Source: Nostocales cyanobacterium HT-58-2 (GTDB taxonomy: Bacteria; Cyanobacteriota; Cyanobacteriia; Cyanobacteriales; Nostocaceae). Taken from it: 64,000 bases of DNA. Under the pieces are notes generated by a model. That model was not told where the DNA came from, searched no databases, and saw only the letters and a program-made list of their open reading frames with translations. Positions within the stretch are counted from its first letter, which is position 1. The number at the start of each line of letters is the position of its first letter. Location: NCBI GenBank assembly GCA_002163975.1, contig CP019636.1, forward strand, positions 1,897,001 to 1,961,000. Reading direction: 5' to 3'. Positions 17,251-25,600 of this stretch are shown in pieces. Both the position numbers and the translations under genes were made by a program.

Positions 17251-19371
17251 ATGAATGCTAAGACAGTTCCCCCGACTTCCCAACCAATGAAGGAGGACAG
17301 TCACGTGGACGGATCTCCAAACTCACGCAAACTGTCTATTGAGGACAGTCGCAAAGATTTTCGTCACAACGAACTATCCAATACTGAACGAGTGTCTGAA
17401 AATGGTGCGCTAGTCAAAGTTGTTAGCTTACCAACCTCAGAGGAAACCCCAAAACATAAGGTGCTAAGAACGACAAACGCTGAACCTGATGCAATACGCT
17501 ACAATCCCCAGGAGATTGCGAAGTATTATCGAAAAAGACCTCTGCAGGTTTTCCGGCGCATTGTCACAGTTTTGACAGCAACTCTCACCTTTGCTTTGGG
17601 TTTGTACTGGGATAGCAAGCGAGGAATTGTCGTCAAAAATGACCGACGGCGAGCAGTTCAACTGCGAGAACTACTGACAAAGTTGGGACCAGCTTACATC
17701 AAAATTGGACAAGCTTTGTCCACCCGACCAGATCTCGTTCCGCCTCTTTATCTGGAGGAACTGACGCAACTGCAAGATAAATTACCACCTTTTCCCAACG
17801 AAATTGCTTACAGGTTTATTCAAGAAGAACTCGGTGCTTCTCCAGAAGAAATTTACGCTGAACTCTCTAGTGAACCAATTGCTGCTGCTTCCTTGGGTCA
17901 AGTTTATAAAGGTAAGCTGAAATCCGGTGAAGAAGTCGCTGTGAAAGTTCAACGTCCGGACTTAAGAGAGCGCATCACCATTGATTTGTATATCCTGCGC
18001 CGATTAGCTGCATGGGTGAAGCAAAACAACAAACGAGTGCGCAGTGATCTTGTGGGTATCCTCGATGAATTGGGCGATCGCATCTTTGAAGAGATGGACT
18101 ATATTCATGAGGGAGAAAATGCTGAGCGGTTTTTCCAGCTTTATGGTCATCTCAAAGATGTTTATGTGCCAAAAATCTACTGGGAATACACCAATCGTCG
18201 CGTCTTGACGATGGAGTGGATCAATGGCGTGAAATTAACCCAGCCAGAAGAACTCCGCGCTTTAGGCATAAATGCTCGTTATTTAATAGAAGTGGGTGTG
18301 CAGTGTTCGCTGCGTCAGTTACTGGAACATGGATTTTTCCACGCCGATCCCCACCCAGGTAATTTGTTAGCCACACTGGATGGGAAATTGGCATATCTCG
18401 ACTTTGGGATGATGAGTGAGGTTAAGCCGCAGCAGCGCTATGGTTTAATTGAAGCGATCGTCCATGTTGTCAACCGCGACTTTGACGCCTTGGCAAGAGA
18501 CTACGTCAAATTAGATTTCTTATCTCCCGAGACAGATTTAACACCCATTATTCCGGCTTTTGCCAACGTGTTTGCTGATGCTCAAGGAGCCAGTGTTGCT
18601 GAATTGAACATCAAAAGCATCACCGATGACCTTTCGGCGTTGATGTATGAATATCCTTTCCGCGTACCACCCTACTACGCCTTAATTATTCGTTCTTTGG
18701 TGACTTTAGAAGGAATTGCTATCTATATTGATCCCAACTTTAAAGTTCTCAGCGAAGCTTATCCATATGTTGCTAAACGCCTATTAACCGATCCATCACC
18801 CGAATTAAGAGCATCCTTACGGGATTTGCTATTTAAAGAAGGTCGATTTCGCTGGAATCGTTTAGAAAACTTGTTACGTAATGCTCGTAACAGTCAAGAC
18901 TATGACTTTAACTTAGTACTGAATCAGGGGGTAGACTTCCTGTCTTCTGATCGCGGTGCTTTCATTCGAGACAAACTTGTGGATGAAGCTGTCAAAGGAC
19001 TCGATGCTGTCAGTAGAAATGTTTTACATAACTTTACATACCTGCTTCGGGAAAGAGTTGGCATAACAGCAGTCAATGAAACTCCTGCTGCTAGCATCGA
19101 ACAACAACAAACCTTGGAGCACATCAAACGTATTACAACTATTCTCCGAGAAACTCGTGGTTTTGATCCAGCTCGACTCGCACCTCAAATTGCTCAATTG
19201 TTGTTCAATCCTGGGGTACAGCGTTTGGGTCAACAAATCACCAACCAGTTGGTCCAAAAAGCTGTAGCCAGGTTAATTCGGCAACTGTTGACATCAGAAG
19301 AAGTGCCTCGTACTGAAGATGATCAGGTAAACCAGGATACAACGTTAGCTTTGCCTCCTGCAAGAGTGTAG
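17251..19371 (+). CDS. ABC1/UbiB (AarF) family atypical protein kinase
   Basis: 706 residues, long for the family because of a polar N-terminal extension of about 80 residues; the ATG at codon 13 is an alternative start. The ABC1 core runs from about residue 85: KxGQ motif K151-I-G-Q154 (IKIGQALSTRPDLVPP), the Ala-rich loop (AAASLGQVYKG), the lysine motif VAVKVQRP, the HADPHPGN loop and the DFGMM metal motif. A hydrophobic stretch at about 105-120 may anchor it to membranes. Family members support quinone or prenyl-lipid biosynthesis; plant and cyanobacterial relatives act at plastoglobules and thylakoids. The C-terminal 200 residues are helical and less conserved. Confidence 0.93.
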   Translation: MNAKTVPPTSQPMKEDSHVDGSPNSRKLSIEDSRKDFRHNELSNTERVSENGALVKVVSLPTSEETPKHKVLRTTNAEPDAIRYNPQEIAKYYRKRPLQVFRRIVTVLTATLTFALGLYWDSKRGIVVKNDRRRAVQLRELLTKLGPAYIKIGQALSTRPDLVPPLYLEELTQLQDKLPPFPNEIAYRFIQEELGASPEEIYAELSSEPIAAASLGQVYKGKLKSGEEVAVKVQRPDLRERITIDLYILRRLAAWVKQNNKRVRSDLVGILDELGDRIFEEMDYIHEGENAERFFQLYGHLKDVYVPKIYWEYTNRRVLTMEWINGVKLTQPEELRALGINARYLIEVGVQCSLRQLLEHGFFHADPHPGNLLATLDGKLAYLDFGMMSEVKPQQRYGLIEAIVHVVNRDFDALARDYVKLDFLSPETDLTPIIPAFANVFADAQGASVAELNIKSITDDLSALMYEYPFRVPPYYALIIRSLVTLEGIAIYIDPNFKVLSEAYPYVAKRLLTDPSPELRASLRDLLFKEGRFRWNRLENLLRNARNSQDYDFNLVLNQGVDFLSSDRGAFIRDKLVDEAVKGLDAVSRNVLHNFTYLLRERVGITAVNETPAASIEQQQTLEHIKRITTILRETRGFDPARLAPQIAQLLFNPGVQRLGQQITNQLVQKAVARLIRQLLTSEEVPRTEDDQVNQDTTLALPPARV

Positions 19372-19423
19372 CCGAGAAACCCAGAAATGCCCACAGACTG
19401 GAAGTCTAGGGCTATGCGTACAA

Positions 19424-19470
19424 AGCCCACCTTCGTGGGCTGAAAGCCTTACAGGCTGCAGAGGCAGCCT
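19424..19470. repeat. Cyanobacterial REP-like palindrome cluster
   Basis: Hairpin AGCCCAC-cttc-GTGGGCT (19424-19441) is followed by AGCCT/AGGCT (19445-19457) and AGGCTGC/GCAGCCT (19453-19470), the last two being mutually exclusive. The surrounding text (GTACAAAGCCC...CAGCCTTTGTTTGTGTAG) is the style of dispersed intergenic repeat found in Nostocales. It could also act as a 3' structure for the kinase mRNA. Confidence 0.65.
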
Positions 19471-19618
19471 TTGTTTGTGTAGCCCAACTCTTCTAGAGTA
19501 AGGGCATTTTGACTGGCTTTCTTGCAGCATTCCAACAAACAAAAAAATAAGTAACCCAAACTGGAAATGAAGATTAGTATAAGAAATGTAACTTCCTCAC
19601 AGTAAGCACGAGTTACTC

Positions 19619-20368
19619 ATGAATTTCTTGACTTACGTCATGCACTTAGTTGGTTCTGGTGCTATGGCTTACTACTCTGCTTTGCAAATCCGTGACATCA
19701 AAACTCGTCCTAATGTCCTCGCGGGTTTCCAGTTAGCAGAGTCTGGTTCAGTTCCATTTCTGACGAAATTGGGCGATCGCGCAGCAGCAGAAGGTGACAC
19801 ATGGCTTGCAGAAAAACTGGCAAAACACGCATCCGATGAAACCAGGCACGGTCAAATTTTTGCCCATGCCTTAAAACAACTTAATAAAAGAGTTATAGAT
19901 TTTAAAAGTTTACCTAAGAATCCCGAGGAAAATAAAACTCAAGAACGGCGCAGCCCCTTCTTTGCCGCATATTTTGAGGGTTACTCTCAAGAACAGATCA
20001 AACCTGAGAGCATTGATTGGGATGTGTTTATGGCTAGTACTTACATCCTGGAGTTGGATGCTAGCAAAGACTTTACCAGAATGGCGAACGTGCTACCTGA
20101 AGATGACCCAATTGCTCGTAACCTAAAAATAGGGATGTTGAGCATTGCTAAGGATGAGACTGGTCATGCTGCCTATCTCTATGAAGCCATGACGCGCCGG
20201 ATGTCTGCAATCCAAGTGCAGAAACTTGTAGATGAGTGGCGTACCCGCAAGGTTAACGCTTTGTTAGCATTTGCAGGTAATATGCTGCAACGCGACAATA
20301 ACAGACCTTCCTTGGTGCAAGATGGTGTACCAACAGAAAGTGAGTCTGAGTTAATGGTTGCGCGATAA
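19619..20368 (+). CDS. Ferritin-like di-iron protein
   Basis: 249 residues. The six ligands of a four-helix di-iron carboxylate site can be placed: E41 (LAESGSVPF), E74 and H77 (SDETRHGQ), E145 (ILELDASKDF), E180 and H183 (KDETGHAAY). Two ExxH motifs on helices 2 and 4 with single Glu on helices 1 and 3 is the rubrerythrin/ferritin-like arrangement. The extra length and absence of a rubredoxin domain make an oxidoreductase or hydroxylase role as likely as iron storage; relatives include tRNA hydroxylase MiaE-type proteins. It stands alone, with its own upstream spacer. Confidence 0.75.
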   Translation: MNFLTYVMHLVGSGAMAYYSALQIRDIKTRPNVLAGFQLAESGSVPFLTKLGDRAAAEGDTWLAEKLAKHASDETRHGQIFAHALKQLNKRVIDFKSLPKNPEENKTQERRSPFFAAYFEGYSQEQIKPESIDWDVFMASTYILELDASKDFTRMANVLPEDDPIARNLKIGMLSIAKDETGHAAYLYEAMTRRMSAIQVQKLVDEWRTRKVNALLAFAGNMLQRDNNRPSLVQDGVPTESESELMVAR

Positions 20369-20582
20369 CTTTCGCCAAACCACAAATCGTAGTGGTGTGG
20401 CAAGGCTAAAGTAGTAGATTACAATTCTCTGAAATATTGAGATTCTAGAAACCCAATTTTTCTATTACACCAATTTAGACGTGTCACGCCACTACTGCCT
20501 ACTGGCTGGGAGAGAATCTCTACCATATACTTCTCTGTTTCTTCATCTCAGCTCACATTCAACATATAAATTCCTTGCTCTT

Positions 20583-20708
20583 ATACCAATTTAAACAAAG
20601 AATGCAACACATCGGTTGAACCCCTCCCCAACCCTCCCCTTGGTAAGGGGAGGGTGCCCGATAGGGCGGGTGGGGTTTATCTGTCGCAAACATTTTTTTA
20701 TTTGGTAT
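20583..20708. repeat. 126-bp nested palindromic element (MITE-like)
   Basis: Ends are ATACCAA (20583-20589) and TTGGTAT (20702-20708). Inside is the strong stem CCCTCCCCTT (20632-20641) with AAGGGGAGGG (20645-20654), followed by a GCCCGATAGGGCGGG segment. The same inner architecture recurs at 36151-36242. No transposase is encoded. It lies between two genes on opposite strands. Confidence 0.7.
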
Positions 20709-20765
20709 TAGTTAGGACAAAATTAAGCTGGCAATTGCCCAATTTTTTATATACAGTTTCTATAA

Positions 20766-22613
20766 CTACAGATTTTGCTTGTACTCTTCTAACAGTTGAG
20801 GAATGTAATCATACCCATCCACACCAATCACGGGAATGATTCTTGAACGATTTTGCTGCAATAAATTCCTGAACGCTTCTTCCCCTATTTGTGCCTGCAA
20901 CATGATGAGTAATCCTGCGGCTTTGTGCCATTCATTTGAAGCAATTTGGTTTAACAAATACATTCCCAAACAACCTGTGTAAATTGCTTTTTCTTGGTCT
21001 TGTAGAAGATAATAAGCTTCTGCTAAATTCGCTAAATTCAAACCTTGAAGATACAAGTCGCCCGAAATTTGTGCTGTTTGCAAGCCATCTTCTAAATATT
21101 TAAGAGCTGTTTGAGGTTGTTCAATCACTAAATAGGCTATGCCTAAACTGCTGAAACACAAAGCTTTACTTTGAAGATCACCCAATCGTTCTGATAGTGT
21201 TAAACCCTGTTGCAAGTAGTGAATTGCCATTTCATAAGTCTCTGGTTCTGTGTGTTCTAGCTGCTGTGCTTGCATCACTTCGCTGTAGCCCAAGTTGACT
21301 AGAGCATTTGCTTCTCCAGTGCGATCGCCTGTTTGCCGACTAAGTATTAATGCTCGTTGGCTACAGTCAATTGCTTCAGCATACATTTTTTGGGCAACGT
21401 AGGTACGGCTCAAGTGGTTGAGATTGGCAATTTCACAAGGGCGATCGCCTGCATTACGTGCGATGTTCAGTGCGTGCTGATGAAACTCCACAGAACGCTG
21501 ATATTGTCCGAAAGCTCGCTGAGAATAGCCTAACAGCGTCAAAATTCGTGCTTTTTCTTGAGTTCCTTCTACTGCGCGCAGTGGTTCATCTAAGTAATTC
21601 AGTGCATCGCGCAAGTAACTGCCTGAAAAAGAGGCAAAAATTCCTCCATATAAAGGAAAGTAAGGACGTTGTGCGAAGGTTCGCAGAATTTGTAGCATAA
21701 CTTGAGAACAACCAGCACTGTATGTTGGTGCACCGCTTCCAAAACCATTTGCCAATTGACTCCAAATGACTGCAAACGTCAAGAAAGTAGAAATTGACAA
21801 ATTTGAGCCAGCTTTGACATTGTAAGGCTGTTGGTCGAACCAGTTGACTAACCCCCGTTGCAAGGACTGCAAAATCATTGCCATCTCCACCCAGTCACGG
21901 AGGTTGATACTGTTATGCTGTTGAGCAAATTCAATTGCAGATTGCTCCATTGCTAACTTGCGAAACAGTGCTTGGGGAAACTCACTATTGACTTGCTTTG
22001 CCCAAGTTGCCCAAGGACCACGTTCTCCCGGTACGCCTCCAAATCCTATCGACTCCCTGCTTTGCTCGTACATCCAACTCACTAAGTGGTCTTGCAGTCG
22101 TTGCCAACTAACCACGCCACGGTTTATACCTTCTGATATTTGTTGAAAATCAGAATCTGCCTGGGCAAATTGCTGTAAAGATTTTGAGACTTGCTGGACT
22201 TGCTGGAAGTTTAGAGCATTCTTCCGGTTGGGATCAGTGACACGTAAGAATGCTGCAAGACGACTCCCTGTTTCAGCAGTGGTAATCTCTTTTACCGCAT
22301 AGACAATGGCTTCTGTCGCTTTATTTTGTTGTTGAGCGCGTTGCCATTGACTTTGAATTGTCTTAATCGCCCTGAGACTACGGGTTGCTTTTGCTTGCTT
22401 GAGTTCATCTTTTTCGGTGTCCACTTGTTGCTGGGTGGAATTGAGGCGATCGCTCAAAGCGAGCTCAAAAACTTCCCCCGTACCAACAACCACACCTTTA
22501 ACCAACATTTGATACACTAGCTCTTGAGAGCTAATCTTACCCTTAAGCGTATTTTGGACAATTTCATCAATTAAGGCGAGATACTTTTCGCGTAATGGCA
22601 GAGAGTCAGACAC
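20766..22613 (-). CDS. Tetratricopeptide repeat protein
   Basis: 615 residues. The N-terminal half (about 1-330) is helical without recognised repeats and includes a conserved-looking segment, GFGGVPGERGPWATWAKQ. The C-terminal half has about six TPR/Sel1-like units of the 42-residue kind that carry a GD(R/L) turn (KARILTLLGYSQRAFGQY, ANLNHLSRTYVAQKMY, ANALVNLGYSEVM, ALCFSSLGIAYLVIEQ, NLANLAEAYYLLQ). The end is PVIGVDGYDYIPQLLEEYKQNL. Such proteins are common cyanobacterial scaffolds; no enzyme domain is visible. It is transcribed in the same direction as the hybrid kinase upstream (80-bp gap), so they may be co-expressed. Confidence 0.8.
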   Translation of the reverse strand: MSDSLPLREKYLALIDEIVQNTLKGKISSQELVYQMLVKGVVVGTGEVFELALSDRLNSTQQQVDTEKDELKQAKATRSLRAIKTIQSQWQRAQQQNKATEAIVYAVKEITTAETGSRLAAFLRVTDPNRKNALNFQQVQQVSKSLQQFAQADSDFQQISEGINRGVVSWQRLQDHLVSWMYEQSRESIGFGGVPGERGPWATWAKQVNSEFPQALFRKLAMEQSAIEFAQQHNSINLRDWVEMAMILQSLQRGLVNWFDQQPYNVKAGSNLSISTFLTFAVIWSQLANGFGSGAPTYSAGCSQVMLQILRTFAQRPYFPLYGGIFASFSGSYLRDALNYLDEPLRAVEGTQEKARILTLLGYSQRAFGQYQRSVEFHQHALNIARNAGDRPCEIANLNHLSRTYVAQKMYAEAIDCSQRALILSRQTGDRTGEANALVNLGYSEVMQAQQLEHTEPETYEMAIHYLQQGLTLSERLGDLQSKALCFSSLGIAYLVIEQPQTALKYLEDGLQTAQISGDLYLQGLNLANLAEAYYLLQDQEKAIYTGCLGMYLLNQIASNEWHKAAGLLIMLQAQIGEEAFRNLLQQNRSRIIPVIGVDGYDYIPQLLEEYKQNL

Positions 22614-22693
22614 TATTAGCTACCAGAAAGGGATACGTCAATTCTAATTCCAGAGGCTGGTCAAGTCGCTTCGCTCCAATTCAAAATTCAAAA

Positions 22694-25600
22694 TTATAAA
22701 TTCAAAAATTTTCCTTGCTCGTTGGGATGAAGCAATTGGACAATTGCTTGCACTAATTTTTCGGGTTCAACAGGCTTGGAGATATGCATCTGAAATCCAG
22801 CGGCTAGTGCTTGTTGTTGGTTGATTTCTCCCGCATAAGCAGTGAGCGCGATTGCTGGAACGGTTCCTCCCTGCTGGGGTAAGCTTTTTCTGATTTGTCG
22901 AATCAGAGAATAGCCATCCATTTCTGGCATACCAATGTCACACAGTAGCAAATCGGGAATAAACTGATTCAAGATGGCTAATGCCTGTGCTGCGGAAGCG
23001 GCTGTTGTCACTTGTGCGCCAGATTGCGTCAGAATGAATTCTGCTAATTCCCGCATATCCGCATCATCATCCACAACCAATATCTGAATACCTGTTAGGT
23101 GTGTTACACCTTCGGAATGGCTATCATCAGAAGATAGCTTTTGCTCCACGATATTTAATGGTAGCAGAACCGTGAATGTTGCCCCTAAGTTTTGTCCCAG
23201 ACTATTTGCCTGAACGGTTCCTCCATGCAATTCAGTTAAATGACGGACGATCGCCAGCCCCAATCCCAACCCACCGAATTTTCGTGTCATTGTGCCATCT
23301 TCTTGCCGGAAGTATTCAAACACATGAGGCAAAAACTCTGGGCTGATGCCAATTCCTGTGTCTTTGACTTGGAGCTGAGCATACGTGCCAACTTGCTCCA
23401 GTCGTACCTCGACTCGTCCTCCACTGGAAGTAAACTTTACTGCATTGGACAGGAGATTCCAGACAACTTGTTGTAGGCGGTTCGCATCACCTAAAACAGT
23501 TCCGCAAACTGAGTTGAATATGGTCTGAATTTGAATATTCTTGGTTTCTGCTGCTAGTCGCACCGTTTCTAGGGCTGCTTCAATTGTTGCAGCTAAATTC
23601 ACTGGAGCGACATTTAATTTCATTTTTCCTTGCAGGATGCGGGAGACATCCAACAGATCCTCAATCAGTTGCGCTTGCAACTTGGCGTTGCGCTCAATCG
23701 TTTCCAGGGCTTGCTCGGCTTTTGTGGAATCGAGCCGCTTACTTCGCAGGATTTTGGTCCAGCCCAGGATAGGATTGAGGGGTGATCGCAATTCGTGAGA
23801 CAGTACCGCGAGAAATTCGTCTTTGACTCGGTTAGCGGCTTCTGCTTTGGCGCGATCGCGTTGAGCCAGTTGATACAGTTGTGCATTTTCTACGGCTAAC
23901 GCTGCCCGTCGTCCGAGTTCTTCTGCCAGGGCTAAATCAGCTTGGTCATAGCGCCGTCCTGACTCAGCTGCAATAAAGGAGATAGCGCCAAGCGTTCTGT
24001 CTTGCACTCGTAATGGCACAATCATCACTGAACTAAAGCCAACCTCACGCAAGAGTTGCAGATGGTCCGCATCACGAGCAGATTCAACCAACAGCGCATC
24101 TGAAATATCTTGATAGATCTCTGATTGACCTGTTCGGATCACTTGAGCTACACCTCTAGGTGCATTTGAGTCGTGAGGATAGCGCTGTTCTAACTCATCC
24201 GCCCAGGCAACTTTTTCAGGGTTGACATGGGTAACGGCTAAGCGTCGAGTGGTGAGCGTCTCATCCACAATATGCACGGTACACCAATCTGCTAATTGTG
24301 GCACAACCAACCTAGCAATGTTTGTTAATGTCGTTTGATAGTCCAAGGAAGAGGCTAAAACACGACCTGCCTTTGCTAAGAAGTGTTGGGCTTGTTCCAG
24401 ACGGCAGCGAACGGTGACGTCTACCACATACACTAAAACGCTTTCTACCTGACCATTTTGGTTGGTTGTCGGAAGATAGTAAACGTTGTAGTAACCGGGA
24501 CGGCGATCGCTACGTCCTGGAACATTCACCGCAAAGTTTGGTGAAATAAAGGGATTCCCTGTGGTGTAAATATCGTGAAAAACTTCGACTAATTTTGGAT
24601 CGGATTGACCAAAAAGTTCTGGAATTGAATGCCCTAAGTGTTGTTCGCGGGTGAGCCCGTTGATTTCGGCTAATGCTTCATTAATGGCAATAAATCGCTG
24701 CTGTGAATCTAATAACCCAATTCCCATGGGAGAGGTTTCAAAAATGGTTGCCAGTTGACGCTGTGCAGCTTCCACTTGAGCATGGGCAATTCGTTCGCGT
24801 TCTAGCAATTGTTCTCGTTCTTGTTCAGCCTGCTTGCGTTCTGTAATGTCAATGAGAACGCCAATCATGCGCGTAGGTTGTCCCTGTAGATTGTAAGTAA
24901 ATTTTCCTCTTGCTTCTGTCCAATGAATGGAGCCATCCGCCCAAAGTGTGCGATATTCGTTGTAATACTCCATTCTCTTGAGCATGGCTTGTTGAAGTGC
25001 TTGCTCTGTTTGAGCTAAGTCATCTGGATGAACGCTCTTAAGCCAGATTTCATAGCTTGGTTGGCACTCGTTTGGTTGCAGTCCCATTATGGTGAACTGA
25101 CCATCTGACCAGGTTACCGTATCCATCAGCATATCCCAGTCCCAGGTTCCCATGCGTCCAACCTTCAGCGCCAATTGCAGCCGAGCTTTGCTTTCTCGCA
25201 ATTCCTCTTCTGAGCGCGATCGCTCCACGGCTAACCAGGTTTGTTCGGCAATTTGCTCCATCAGCGCCACATCCTCTGGTGTCCAGTGGCGAGGGGAAAC
25301 ATGATGCAATACAAACAATGCGACAAACCGCCCTTCTTTCACTAAGGGAACGCACAGCAGAGACTTCGTCTGAATGGCATCAAAAGCAGCAGCCCCAGAT
25401 CCAGCTGTACGAGGATCAACATCAACATCATCCACAACTATTGTTTTGCCCTGCTTCAACTCGCCAATGATTTCAGGACCAAAAGAATCCATGTGATGTC
25501 TACCGACAACGCTTATGACACCATTGCAATAGTCGCGATCAACAATGACGTATTCCTGCGTCGGATCAATGTCACCGTAGGTACAGCGAGTCACTTGCAA

